From: Cytobacillus firmus
Lineage (GTDB): Bacteria > Bacillota > Bacilli > Bacillales > Cytobacillaceae
DNA length: 64,000 nt
Assembly (NCBI RefSeq): GCF_023657595.1
Contig: NZ_CP098323.1
Coordinates: 1,698,001 to 1,762,000, forward strand
Direction: 5' to 3'
Position numbers and translations under genes: made by a program. Below, piece after piece: positions 49,949-59,328 of the stretch; positions within the stretch are counted from its first letter, which is position 1; each line of letters starts with the position of its first letter. A model generated the notes under the pieces. That model was not told the DNA's origin and did no database searches. It saw only the letters and a program-made list of their open reading frames with translations.

Positions 49949-51721
49949 ATGCAATTTTTAAATCCTGCTTATTTTATTTTATCCATTTTTATCGGAGCGT
50001 TTGTCTTATTTTATTTCTTTCGGAAGCAGTATGCGGAAAAGACCAATTCATCCAATTTGCTCTGGGAGCAGGTACTGAATGAATGGCAGGCTTCCCCCTG
50101 GCTGAAAAAGCTTCAGCAGAATCTGTTATTTTGGCTGCAATTATTGGCACTTCTATTATTGATGCTAGCCCTTGTGCGTCCATTTTGGCTTGAAGATTCT
50201 TTAAAAGGAGAACACATAATCATCATCATTGATCCATCCGCTTCCATGTCAGCTGAAAGTGGAGGGAAAAGCCGTTTTGAGATCGCGAAAGAGGAAATGC
50301 TTGATCTGGCAGGCAAGCTTAATGGCCAGCAGGTAAGCTTAATTAAAGCAGGTGAGAAAAATGAGATTCTCTTAAGCCGGGAAGATGATCTAAATGCTAT
50401 TCGAAGAACCATTGAAGGGCTGGAGCTTACTTATGAACATGAGAATATGGAAAAAGCCATCTTATTGGCAGGCTCCTTATCATCAGGAAAAGACACTGCT
50501 CTTCATATTTTTTCAGATTCAGCTGGAAAGAAAGATTTAATGAAGGAATTTGCCGGTCTATATACTGTTGTACATAATATTGGTGAGAATGCAGGGAATG
50601 TGTCGCTGCAGTCGTTTGGAACAGCGGCCGCCGGTGATGGTATTTCAGCGGCTGCAGTGATAGAAAACCAGTCTTCTGGAAATATAGAGACAGCTTTTAC
50701 AGTGAAATCTGAGGGAGAAGTCCTGTTTGAACAGAATCTATCATTAAAAGCAAATGAGGAGAAAACCATTCAAATAAAAAATCTGCCGGAAAAACCTTAC
50801 TATGAGGCAGCTATTTCCATTAGCGATGGCTATAGTGCAGATAATCATGCAGCCTCTATTTACACTGACCCAAAACCTAAGGTTTACACTTTGGGAGATG
50901 TAAATCCATTTGCGGTGAAGGGCTTTCAAACTATTGGTGCCGAATTGCTGCAGACAGATCCGTCTGCTCTAAAAGGTTTGGATATGAAAGGTGTCGTTGT
51001 GGCGGAAGGAAGCACTTTATCGGGACTCCCTGAGCTGCCGATAATCTTTTTTAATACAAGCAAAGATAAAGCAAAACTTGAAGAAGCAATCTCGGGGGAT
51101 GAGGATCCTCTTTTTGAATATGCAAACTTTGAGAAGGTGTATATCAGTTCTGCATCCTCCGTTCTGAAAGGAGAATGGGAGACTGTACTGAAAAGCGGGG
51201 ATATTCCTTTAGTCCAAAGGGGAATGCATAATGGGCAGCCAATTATTATCGTCAATTTTAATCTATCCGACACCGATTGGCCTCTTCAGCCAGGTTTTCC
51301 AATCTTTCTGTATAACTCTTACCAGTGGCTATCTCAGCAATCAGATTTCCTCGGATATTTCAGCTCCGGAGAAGAAAGATGGATAAATATCGGCAATGGA
51401 ACTGGAAGCTGGGAAATTTTCAATAATAAAGACGAAAATCTATACTCTCTTGATCTAAACAAGGAAACCTTTAAAGCTCCTATAATCCCCGGAACTTACC
51501 AGGCTGTATCAGGAAATCAAATTTATTTTTTTACAGTACTTCTGGATGAAAGGGAGAAAAGTGCCGGAATAGAAGAATCCTTTACACTGAATGCTAAATC
51601 ATCTGAAAAAAGCAGCATGACCCAAAGACCTAATGAAAGTCTCTGGTTCTGGCTGGCGTTCATCGCTTTAATCCTGATTGTTATCGAATGGGAGGTATAT
51701 CGCCGTGGGCATAGAGGTTAA
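49949..51721 (+). CDS. BatA-like vWA membrane protein
   Basis: The 590-residue protein begins MQFLNPAYFILSIFIGAFVL, the usual opening of BatA-like proteins, with a second helix at about 56-76, then a vWA domain with a MIDAS-like IIDPSASMSAES near residue 93, further extracytoplasmic domains and a last helix near the C-terminus (about 565-583). An open frame extends 42 codons upstream inside the DUF58 gene, but ATG 49949 follows AGGTGAG and matches the family start. It shares 17 bases with the next gene. Confidence 0.88.
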   Translation: MQFLNPAYFILSIFIGAFVLFYFFRKQYAEKTNSSNLLWEQVLNEWQASPWLKKLQQNLLFWLQLLALLLLMLALVRPFWLEDSLKGEHIIIIIDPSASMSAESGGKSRFEIAKEEMLDLAGKLNGQQVSLIKAGEKNEILLSREDDLNAIRRTIEGLELTYEHENMEKAILLAGSLSSGKDTALHIFSDSAGKKDLMKEFAGLYTVVHNIGENAGNVSLQSFGTAAAGDGISAAAVIENQSSGNIETAFTVKSEGEVLFEQNLSLKANEEKTIQIKNLPEKPYYEAAISISDGYSADNHAASIYTDPKPKVYTLGDVNPFAVKGFQTIGAELLQTDPSALKGLDMKGVVVAEGSTLSGLPELPIIFFNTSKDKAKLEEAISGDEDPLFEYANFEKVYISSASSVLKGEWETVLKSGDIPLVQRGMHNGQPIIIVNFNLSDTDWPLQPGFPIFLYNSYQWLSQQSDFLGYFSSGEERWINIGNGTGSWEIFNNKDENLYSLDLNKETFKAPIIPGTYQAVSGNQIYFFTVLLDEREKSAGIEESFTLNAKSSEKSSMTQRPNESLWFWLAFIALILIVIEWEVYRRGHRG

Positions 51722-54485
51722 ATATCCCTTCCTGTTTCTCCTCCTGATTCCTGCTGTCATAATCGTTTTTTTATTTATTCGAAATCACAGCGGAAAAGGA
51801 AATGAAAAGTTTTGGATTGCCGGTTTGAGGCTGATCATTTTCTCTTTATTAATTATTGCACTGACCGTTCCTCAGGTGGTTCTTCCGGTAAAGGGACAGA
51901 CCGTCGTATTTCTGGCCGACCGTTCTGCAAGCATTGGCACGAATGAGGAAGCACTTGCCTGGATAGAAAACAGCACCAGCCACAGGAAAAATGACGATCA
52001 ATTTGCAGTGGCTGCTTTTGGGGAAAATGCAGTACTTGAACAGAATCTGGGCAGAAACCGTGAAGCTATAAACGAATTTAACGGAGTGGCAGAAGATTCC
52101 CAATCCAATCTCGAAGCAGGCCTGCAATTTGCCGCTTCACTCATTCCGAGGGAGTCTTCCGGCAGAATTGTCCTGATGACGGACGGGAATGAAACGGAAG
52201 GCGAAAGCCTGGAAGCTGCAGCAGTTTTAAAAAATCGGAATATCGAGATTGACCATGTGCCATTAAAAACAACAGCAGGGGACGATGTCTCAATCTCAGA
52301 ATTAAACGTTCCTCCTTCACTATATTTAGGAGAAGAGGCTCCGATTACAATAGAAGTTACCAGCAACGTTGCCAAAGAAGCTGATATCAGACTATCGGTA
52401 AATCATAAAGAAGTATTAAAGGAAACTGTTCAAGTGAACGAAGGGAAAAATGTTTATACGTTTACCCACAAAGCGGATACCGCAGGATTAACGGTATATA
52501 AAGCAGAGATAGCTGCAGACCGGGATGCCTACTCTGAAAACAATGCACTTCACTCAGTTGTGAATGTGAAGGGTACCCCTAAGGTCCTGATCGTACAAGG
52601 GGAGGAGGCTGGCGATCTTGCAAATCTTTTAAAAGGTTCAGGCCTGGATACTGACATCGTTATTCCAGAAAAGCTACCGACCGTTCTCTCAGGTTATTTG
52701 CAATATCAGTCGATTATTTTTAATAATGTCCCTGCAACTGTCATCTCAGAGCAGCAAATGATGCTGATGGAGAAGGCAGTGAAAGAATTCGGCACTGGTT
52801 TTATTATGTTTGGCGGTGAAGAAAGCTTCGGGCTGGGGGGCTATTTTAAAACTCCGATTGAGAAATTGCTGCCGGTGGATATGGATATCAAAGGCAAGAA
52901 AGAAATGCCTTCCTTAGGTCTTGTGTTAGTTATGGACCGTTCTGGAAGCATGGCAGGAAATAAAATTGAATTGGCGAAAGAGGCGGCTGCCCGTTCAGTT
53001 GAACTGCTGCGTGAAGAAGATACACTAGGATTCATTGCATTTGATGACCGTCCATGGGAAATCCTTGAAACCAAGCCTCTCAAGGATAAGCAAAAGGCAA
53101 TTGAAAAAATCAAATCCATTACACCAGGCGGGGGGACAGAAATCTTTACCTCTCTGGAACAGGCATACAGTGAGCTTGAAGATTTACAGCTGCAGAGAAA
53201 GCATATCATTTTGCTGACAGATGGCCAATCTGCCACAAATGGAGACTATGAGCTTTTAATTGAAAGCGGGAAAGAGAAGAATATCACTCTCTCAACTGTT
53301 GCTCTTGGCCAGGATGCTGATAGAGGGCTGCTGGAAGAACTTGCGGGAATGGGGTCTGGGCGGTTTTACGATGTTACAGACTCTTCCGTTATACCAAGCA
53401 TTTTATCACGTGAAACCGTAATGGCTACGCGAACTTATATCGAGGACAAACCTTTTTACCCAAGTATCCAGCCCTACCCTGACTGGTCCTCTCTTTTTGA
53501 AAAAGGTGTGCCGGAAATGAATGCCTATATAGCTTCCACTGCTAAGCCGCGGGCACAGGTGCCGCTGTTAAGTGAAAAAAAAGACCCGGTACTTGCTGAA
53601 TGGCAATATGGAATGGGGTGGACAGCGGCATTTACATCCGACATCTCAGGCAAGTGGTCGGGAGAATGGGCAAGCTGGGAAAAGTGGCCGTCCTTTATTA
53701 ATCAGCTTGTTACTAAAACCCTGCCGAAGTATGAAAGTGAACCATATAGAGTTGATGTTGAGAACAAGGATGGTAATACAGTGCTCAGCCTGGAGTCTGC
53801 GGCAAGTATTTCTTTGCCTATTGAGACATCTATCGTGTCAGAAACGGGTGAACAGATAGAAGCTAATATGAGGCTTATAGCGCCAGGTAAGTATGAGGCG
53901 CTGATGCCTGAAAGTGCGGGAATGTATTTTTTAAATATTAAACAGACAGATCATAATGGGAATGTTCAGGTTCATCAGACCGGTTTTACTATTCCCTACT
54001 CTGAGGAGTATTTGCAAAAGGGAACAAATAAAGAGCATTTGAAGTCACTCTCAAAAATGACTGGAGGCAAGGAGCTCGCGAGCGGAGAAGAAGCATTCCG
54101 GCCGCTGAAAAAACCGGCAAGCACCAAACAGCCAATCAGCGAATGGCTTCTTCTCGCTGCATTCCTGCTCTTTTTTTCAGAAATCGCAGTAAGGCGTTTT
54201 GGTCTAACGGGTCTTGCAGCGGGAATTTTGAAGAAAAACAGAAATAAGAAGGAAACGACAGAGGCTCCTATGAAAATTCAAAACCTTAAAGCTTCCAGGG
54301 AAAAACATTCTCCTTCCATGCAAAAGGCTGGTAAACATATAGGGGGAAATCCTGTAAAAGAAACACCGGATAAAACAAAAGAAAAGAAGAAACCAAACCG
54401 GCCAAAACCTGCAGCCGAACCCTCGCTGAAAGAAAGAGAAGAACGCATGAAAAGGCTTCTGGATGCAAAAAACAGGAAAAAGTAA
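51705..54485 (+). CDS. Large vWA membrane protein with GATase-like and double vWA domains
   Basis: The 926-residue protein has two N-terminal helices (about 7-25 and 37-58), a first vWA-like region starting VVFLADRSASIG near residue 66, a GATase-like segment (FIMFGGEESFGLGGY) near 370, a second vWA domain with the full MIDAS motif VMDRSGSMAG near 408 and TPGGGTE near 475, and a C-terminal helix near 815-835 followed by a basic, Lys-rich cytosolic tail. The start is GTG 51705, nine bases after GGGAGG; the frame opens earlier inside the previous gene. It is the last gene of the cluster; no terminator is obvious, and a repeat follows. Confidence 0.87.
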   Translation: MGIEVKYPFLFLLLIPAVIIVFLFIRNHSGKGNEKFWIAGLRLIIFSLLIIALTVPQVVLPVKGQTVVFLADRSASIGTNEEALAWIENSTSHRKNDDQFAVAAFGENAVLEQNLGRNREAINEFNGVAEDSQSNLEAGLQFAASLIPRESSGRIVLMTDGNETEGESLEAAAVLKNRNIEIDHVPLKTTAGDDVSISELNVPPSLYLGEEAPITIEVTSNVAKEADIRLSVNHKEVLKETVQVNEGKNVYTFTHKADTAGLTVYKAEIAADRDAYSENNALHSVVNVKGTPKVLIVQGEEAGDLANLLKGSGLDTDIVIPEKLPTVLSGYLQYQSIIFNNVPATVISEQQMMLMEKAVKEFGTGFIMFGGEESFGLGGYFKTPIEKLLPVDMDIKGKKEMPSLGLVLVMDRSGSMAGNKIELAKEAAARSVELLREEDTLGFIAFDDRPWEILETKPLKDKQKAIEKIKSITPGGGTEIFTSLEQAYSELEDLQLQRKHIILLTDGQSATNGDYELLIESGKEKNITLSTVALGQDADRGLLEELAGMGSGRFYDVTDSSVIPSILSRETVMATRTYIEDKPFYPSIQPYPDWSSLFEKGVPEMNAYIASTAKPRAQVPLLSEKKDPVLAEWQYGMGWTAAFTSDISGKWSGEWASWEKWPSFINQLVTKTLPKYESEPYRVDVENKDGNTVLSLESAASISLPIETSIVSETGEQIEANMRLIAPGKYEALMPESAGMYFLNIKQTDHNGNVQVHQTGFTIPYSEEYLQKGTNKEHLKSLSKMTGGKELASGEEAFRPLKKPASTKQPISEWLLLAAFLLFFSEIAVRRFGLTGLAAGILKKNRNKKETTEAPMKIQNLKASREKHSPSMQKAGKHIGGNPVKETPDKTKEKKKPNRPKPAAEPSLKEREERMKRLLDAKNRKK

Positions 54486-54531
54486 GTGGGATTTTCAATA
54501 CAGAAAGCTGGATTAAAAAAGTATTATAGAT

Positions 54532-54664
54532 CGCTGAGTAGATTGCAGCGGAGGGCACTTGACTCCTGCGGGAGGAGAGGGAGCGGGAGACCCCGCAGGC
54601 GAAGCCGAGGAGGCTCCCGTTCCTCCCCGCGGAAAGCAAGTGCCCGCAGCGGAAATAAACGGGC
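54532..54664. repeat. Dispersed repeat family B, copy 2
   Basis: The unit runs from CGCTGAGTAGATTGCAGCGG to GCAGCGGAAATAAACGGGC. Inner segments GGGCACTTG and CAAGTGCCC pair, as do GCGGGAG and CTCCCG, giving a nested hairpin. It lies 46 bases after the last vWA gene and 52 bases before the ylxM promoter, in a 300-base gap with no other gene. Confidence 0.85.
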
Positions 54665-54715
54665 TAAATTATAAATTAAAATAAAATGAATAATTAACAC
54701 TGTAAAGATATTTTC

Positions 54716-54744
54716 TTGACATGTTATGAAATTCTATGTAAACT
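54716..54744 (+). promoter_or_regulatory. Probable ylxM-ffh promoter
   Basis: TTGACA (54716-54721) and TAAACT (54739-54744) are 17 bases apart. In the usual order ylxM-ffh can be read from ftsY; here, cut off by the inserted cluster, it appears to have its own promoter. Confidence 0.6.
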
Positions 54745-54785
54745 TTACTTTGTAAAGGCTTTTCACTTAACAAGGGGGAATAGGG

Positions 54786-55118
54786 ATGCTCGAAAAGACA
54801 ACGAGGATGAACTACCTTTATGATTTCTATCAATCGTTGTTAACTCCTAAGCAGAGAAGCTATATGTCCCTTTACTACCTGGATGATTTTTCGCTTGGAG
54901 AGATTGCCGAGGAATATGATGTTAGCCGGCAAGCGGTTTATGACAACATTAAGAGAACAGAAGCAATGCTTGAAGAGTATGAAGAAAAGCTACTATTATT
55001 TCATAAATTTCAAGAGCGCAGCAAGCTGATTGCAGAAATAAAAGAGATGCTTCAGGAAGGCTCCCCTTCCCGGAAGGCATTGGAAGAAGCAGTGGCAGAG
55101 CTTGAGAAATTAGATTAG
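54786..55118 (+). CDS. ylxM: YlxM family helix-turn-helix protein, SRP-associated
   Basis: This 110-residue protein is the conserved partner gene of ffh in Firmicutes. It has a sigma-like helix-turn-helix ([20 protein letters not shown]) in its middle and a charged C-terminal helix. In streptococci YlxM binds SRP components and modulates their GTPase activity. It starts at ATG 54786 after AAGGGGGAATAGGG and is 12 bases before ffh. Expression would follow from the promoter just upstream. Confidence 0.93.
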   Translation: MLEKTTRMNYLYDFYQSLLTPKQRSYMSLYYLDDFSLGEIAEEYDVSRQAVYDNIKRTEAMLEEYEEKLLLFHKFQERSKLIAEIKEMLQEGSPSRKALEEAVAELEKLD

Positions 55119-55130
55119 GAGGCGGCATAT

Positions 55131-56483
55131 ATGGCATTTGAAGGATTGGCCGACCGACTGCAAAATACAATTCAGAAGATCCGCGGAAAAGGCAAAATTA
55201 ATGAAGCGGATGTAAAAGAAATGATGCGTGAAGTCCGTCTCGCCCTTTTGGAAGCGGACGTTAACTTCAAAGTTGTCAAGGAGTTCGTCAAAAAAGTCAG
55301 CGAACGCGCTGTCGGGCAGGAAGTATTAAAGAGCCTGACGCCGGGACAGCAGGTAATAAAGGTTGTTAAAGAAGAATTAACGGAACTGATGGGCGGAGAG
55401 CAAAGCAAAATTGCTGTTTCCAATCGCCCGCCGACAGTCATTATGATGGTCGGTCTTCAGGGTGCCGGTAAAACGACTACAACCGGAAAGCTTGCGAACC
55501 TGCTCCGCAAAAAGTATAACCGCAATCCGATGCTGGTTGCTGCAGACATTTACCGCCCTGCGGCGATTAAACAGCTCGAAACGCTTGGCAAACAGCTGAA
55601 TATGCCTGTCTTCTCCCTTGGCGATCAGGTCAGTCCTGTTGAAATTGCAAAACAGGCGATCGCAAAGGCAAAAGAGGATCATAATGATTATGTTCTAATC
55701 GATACTGCAGGAAGACTGCATGTGGATGAAGCTTTAATGGATGAGCTGAAGCAAATCAAAGAGCTTTCCAATCCAGATGAAATTTTCCTTGTTGTAGATG
55801 CCATGACTGGTCAAGATGCGGTTAATGTAGCACAAAGCTTCAATGATCTGCTGGGTCTTACTGGAGTAGTCCTGACAAAGCTGGATGGCGATACCCGAGG
55901 CGGTGCGGCTCTATCCATTAGATCCGTAACAAACACGCCGATTAAATTCGTCGGTCTGGGTGAAAAGCTGGATGCCCTTGAAGCGTTCCATCCAGAACGG
56001 ATGGCATCCCGTATTTTAGGTATGGGGGATGTCTTATCCCTAATTGAAAAAGCACAGGCCAATGTGGATGAAGAAAAGGCAAAAGAGCTTGAGCAGAAGA
56101 TGCGCACTGCTTCTTTCACATTTGATGACTTTTTGGATCAGCTTGGTCAGGTACGCCAAATGGGACCACTTGATGAGCTTCTGAAAATGATGCCTGGCGC
56201 CAACAAAATCAAAGGCTTGAATAATATGCAAATCGATGAGAAGCAAATCACTCACGTGGAAGCCATTATTAAGTCGATGACTAAGGAAGAGAAAACTCAT
56301 CCGGAAATCATCAATTCAAGCCGCCGCAAACGGATTGCCAAGGGAAGCGGAAGAACCGTCCCTGAAGTTAACCGTCTGCTGAAGCAATTTGAAGACATGA
56401 AAAAGATGATGAAGCAAATGGCAGGCATGCAGCAAAAAGGCAAGAAAAAAGGCGGATTCAAGCTTCCTTTTAACCCTTTTTAG
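55131..56483 (+). CDS. ffh: Signal recognition particle GTPase Ffh
   Basis: Ffh (450 residues) binds signal sequences and 4.5S/scRNA and docks on FtsY. The N domain is followed by GTPase motifs GLQGAGKTT near residue 107, DTAGRLH near 190 and TKLDGDTRGG near 247. The methionine-rich M domain (about 300-435) has the RNA-binding SSRRKRIAKGSGR and ends in a basic tail. The ATG follows TTAGGAGGCGGCATAT. A family A repeat begins three bases after its stop. Confidence 0.98.
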   Translation: MAFEGLADRLQNTIQKIRGKGKINEADVKEMMREVRLALLEADVNFKVVKEFVKKVSERAVGQEVLKSLTPGQQVIKVVKEELTELMGGEQSKIAVSNRPPTVIMMVGLQGAGKTTTTGKLANLLRKKYNRNPMLVAADIYRPAAIKQLETLGKQLNMPVFSLGDQVSPVEIAKQAIAKAKEDHNDYVLIDTAGRLHVDEALMDELKQIKELSNPDEIFLVVDAMTGQDAVNVAQSFNDLLGLTGVVLTKLDGDTRGGAALSIRSVTNTPIKFVGLGEKLDALEAFHPERMASRILGMGDVLSLIEKAQANVDEEKAKELEQKMRTASFTFDDFLDQLGQVRQMGPLDELLKMMPGANKIKGLNNMQIDEKQITHVEAIIKSMTKEEKTHPEIINSSRRKRIAKGSGRTVPEVNRLLKQFEDMKKMMKQMAGMQQKGKKKGGFKLPFNPF

Positions 56484-56486
56484 TAA

Positions 56487-56609
56487 TGTCCAGCTCCAGC
56501 GCCTACCCCCTCGAGGTCACAAGCCAATCCTTCCAAAAAGGCAAAGAACGCCTTTCCGGAAGGCTCGTCTTGTGCTTGTCGGGGGTGGGCAAGGCGCTTC
56601 CGCTTTTCT
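56487..56609. repeat. Dispersed repeat family A, full copy
   Basis: A 123-base unit nearly identical to 8296-8418, from TGTCCAGCTCCAGCGCC to CTTCCGCTTTTCT. It sits between ffh and the rpsP promoter, starting three bases after the ffh stop. The self-complementary ends and inner CACAAGC/GCTTGTG can form a long hairpin; no transposase is associated. Confidence 0.88.
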
Positions 56610-56648
56610 AGTCATTTAAGCTTTTCATAACATGTAAAGAAAAAAACC

Positions 56649-56990
<342 letters not shown>

Positions 56991-57001
56991 TTCATTATAA
57001 G

Positions 57002-57232
57002 ATGAAAGAGCTTATCGAAACGATTGTTAAGCCCCTTGTTGATTTTCCGGAAGATGTTCTAGTGAATGTCCAAGAAGAGGATCAGCGCGTAACCTATCAG
57101 CTTTCTGTCAACAAGAATGACATGGGGAAAGTAATTGGGAAGCAAGGGCGCGTTGCGAAAGCAATACGGACCGTTGTTTATGCAGCAGGTTCATCAGAAC
57201 AAAAGAAGATCTTTTTAGAGATCATCGAATAA
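57002..57232 (+). CDS. khpA: KH domain RNA-binding protein KhpA
   Basis: KhpA (76 residues, YlqC) is a small KH-domain protein that in other Firmicutes pairs with KhpB/EloR and affects cell elongation and RNA binding. The KH signature GKVIGKQGRVAKAIR with its Gly-Lys-Gln-Gly loop is near residues 41-55. The start lies 11 bases after rpsP; the binding site is weak. A strong terminator follows. Confidence 0.94.
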   Translation: MKELIETIVKPLVDFPEDVLVNVQEEDQRVTYQLSVNKNDMGKVIGKQGRVAKAIRTVVYAAGSSEQKKIFLEIIE

Positions 57233-57259
57233 TTATCCTGCCATGAGCAGGATGCAGCC

Positions 57260-57290
57260 AAAAAAGGAGGGGTTTCCCCTCCTTTTTTTA
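57260..57290 (+). terminator. Intrinsic terminator after khpA
   Basis: AAAAAAGGAGGGG (57260-57272) pairs with CCCCTCCTTTTTTT (57276-57289) over a three-base loop, with a T tract built into the 3' arm. A small hairpin (ATCCTGC/GCAGGAT) precedes it at 57236-57254. Confidence 0.93.
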
Positions 57291-57348
57291 CAATCTAAAA
57301 AAGCCTGTTGTTTGGCTTTATTCTCCTCTGATTTAAACTATATTCATC

Positions 57349-57542
57349 CGCTGAGTTGATTGGAGCGGAGGGCACTTGATCCTCGAAAATGCTGGCGCAT
57401 TTCCATCGTGCGGTGTAAGTTCGAGGAAGCTTATTCAATGTCCTGCGGGAAGTGAGGGAAGTGAGAGACCCCGCAGGCGAAGCCGAGGAGGCTCTCATCT
57501 CTCCCCGCGGAAAGCAAGTGACCGGAGCGGAAATCAACGGGC
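57349..57542. repeat. Dispersed repeat family B, copy 3 with extra module
   Basis: The ends match copy 2 (CGCTGAGTTGATTGGAGCGG to CGGAAATCAACGGGC), but about 58 extra bases starting CCTCGAAAATGCTGGCGC and ending at TTCAATG interrupt it after GGGCACTTGAT. The module has its own inverted words (CTCGAA and TTCGAG). The copy sits in the 436-base gap between khpA and ylqD; no gene is seen there. Confidence 0.83.
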
Positions 57543-57668
57543 AGAATATATAAATAACAAAGTGTTTCAGGTAAAGAGTAAAAATATTAACATCGCCAAC
57601 TAAGAACATGACAGCAGTGTCAGTAACGCCGTTTATTCATTCGGATTATGATTTGGGAGGCGCTGTAC

Positions 57669-58055
57669 ATGAACATTATCCAAACGGTTACAGTTAAGCA
57701 GGTGCTGACAGAGAACAGCAAGCAGGAACTGCTGGAAGGCTATGCGGCCAAAAAAAAGCAGCTGCAGAAAGAAAGTGATCAGCTGAGGTTTGAACTGAAA
57801 AAGCAGGAAAAAACCAAAAAGCTGCATCCGGCCAGTCTGAAACAGCACTTTGAAAAGGAAATTCAACTGAGGCAGGAAAAAGTCCAGCTGCTGGATTTTC
57901 AAATAGAACAATTACATATGCTACCATTAGGAAGTGAATTAAAAGAAAAAGAAGTCCAGGCGATTATCGAGGTTCAAAAGGGTACCCCCTGGGAAGACAT
58001 AGAAAAAGGGAAAACAATCATCATAAGAGATGGAATTGTTGATGAAATACGCTAG
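57669..58055 (+). CDS. ylqD: YlqD family protein
   Basis: The 128-residue protein matches B. subtilis YlqD in position and from memory in sequence. Most of it is a charged helix (about 20-75, rich in Lys, Glu and Gln), followed by LDFQIEQLHMLPLGSELKEK and a small C-terminal part with GKTIIIRDGIVDEIR. The start at ATG 57669 follows GGGAGGCGCTGTAC; a frame seven codons longer exists. Its function is unknown; the setting among ribosome maturation genes suggests a link to ribosomes or RNA. Confidence 0.9.
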   Translation: MNIIQTVTVKQVLTENSKQELLEGYAAKKKQLQKESDQLRFELKKQEKTKKLHPASLKQHFEKEIQLRQEKVQLLDFQIEQLHMLPLGSELKEKEVQAIIEVQKGTPWEDIEKGKTIIIRDGIVDEIR

Positions 58056-58067
58056 AGGTGATAGTGG

Positions 58068-58589
58068 ATGCAGAAATGGTTTAACGTTGGAAAAATTGTG
58101 AACACCCATGGCATTAAAGGGGAAGCGAGAGTCATTTCAAAAACAGACTTTGCTGAAGACAGGTATAAGCCGGGAAATAAACTTTATTTGTTCATGCCTG
58201 ACACAAAAGGTGATCCCATTGAGCTGACAGTGAAATCACACCGCACTCATAAATCATTTGATCTTCTTACCTTTGAAGGATACGAGAACATCAATCAGAT
58301 TGAAAAAATGAAGGGCGGCATTCTGAAAATTTCAGAAGATCAGCTTGGCGATCTCGAAGAGGATGAATTTTACTACCATGAAATCATAGGCTGTACGGTT
58401 GAAACACTTGATGGAGAAGAAGTAGGCAAAATCAAAGAAATTCTATCTCCCGGAGCGAATGATGTGTGGGTAATTAAAGCAAAAGGCGGTAAGGAAATTC
58501 TAATCCCGTATATTGAAGATGTTGTTAAAGAAGTTAATGTGAAAGATAAACTTGTGAAAATTAATGCGATTGAAGGATTGCTTTCATGA
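58068..58589 (+). CDS. rimM: Ribosome maturation factor RimM
   Basis: RimM (173 residues) binds S19 and helps mature the 30S head. The N-terminal domain opens [22 protein letters not shown], and the C-terminal PRC-barrel contains [12 protein letters not shown] and [13 protein letters not shown]. The ATG at 58068 follows AGAGGTGATAGTGG. It overlaps trmD by four bases, a coupling kept widely in bacteria. Confidence 0.97.
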   Translation: MQKWFNVGKIVNTHGIKGEARVISKTDFAEDRYKPGNKLYLFMPDTKGDPIELTVKSHRTHKSFDLLTFEGYENINQIEKMKGGILKISEDQLGDLEEDEFYYHEIIGCTVETLDGEEVGKIKEILSPGANDVWVIKAKGGKEILIPYIEDVVKEVNVKDKLVKINAIEGLLS

Positions 58590-59326
58590 TGAATATTGAT
58601 GTGCTCACGCTGTTTCCTGAAATGTTTGAAGGGGTCTTTGGGCATTCCATATTAAAAAAAGCCGCAGAAAATGAAGCGGTAACGTACAATGTGGTCAACT
58701 TTAGGGAGTATGCCGACAATAAGCACAAAACCGTTGATGACTACCCATATGGCGGAGGAGCGGGGATGGTTTTAAAACCGCAGCCGATATTTGATGCGGT
58801 TGAGGATCTTCGCAGTAAAAGCGGGGCGTCTCCGAGGGTGATTCTTCTGTGTCCCCAAGGGGAACGCTACACGCAAAGAAAAGCCGAAGAACTGGCAGAA
58901 GCAGATCACCTGATTTTTGTATGCGGCCATTACGAGGGGTATGATGAAAGAATACGTGAACATGTTGTGACAGATGAAATTTCAATTGGTGATTTTGTGC
59001 TGACTGGCGGAGAGCTTGGAGCGATGGTCGTAATCGACAGTGTCGTCCGATTGCTGCCCGGTGTATTAGGCAACCAGGAATCTCATATGAAAGATTCTTT
59101 TAGCACAGGGTTTCTTGAACACCCTCATTACACGCGTCCTGCCGACTTCAGAGGCATTAAGGTGCCTGATGTTCTCATGTCAGGCAATCACCGCCTTGTC
59201 GAAGAATGGAGAGCCAAAGAATCCTTGAGAAGAACGTATTTAAGACGGCCTGATCTTCTTGAAGATGCAGAATTAACAACTGAACAGCAAAAATGGCTAA
59301 ATGAAATAAAAAAAGAAGATAAATAA
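58586..59326 (+). CDS. trmD: tRNA (guanine37-N1)-methyltransferase
   Basis: TrmD (246 residues) methylates G37 next to the anticodon to prevent frameshifting. The trefoil-knot SAM site shows [11 protein letters not shown] near residue 113 and [15 protein letters not shown] near 132; the C-terminal domain has [12 protein letters not shown]. Two tandem ATGs (58586 and 58589) are possible starts. The first overlaps the rimM stop (ATGA). Confidence 0.97.
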   Translation: MMNIDVLTLFPEMFEGVFGHSILKKAAENEAVTYNVVNFREYADNKHKTVDDYPYGGGAGMVLKPQPIFDAVEDLRSKSGASPRVILLCPQGERYTQRKAEELAEADHLIFVCGHYEGYDERIREHVVTDEISIGDFVLTGGELGAMVVIDSVVRLLPGVLGNQESHMKDSFSTGFLEHPHYTRPADFRGIKVPDVLMSGNHRLVEEWRAKESLRRTYLRRPDLLEDAELTTEQQKWLNEIKKEDK

Positions 59327-59328
59327 CA

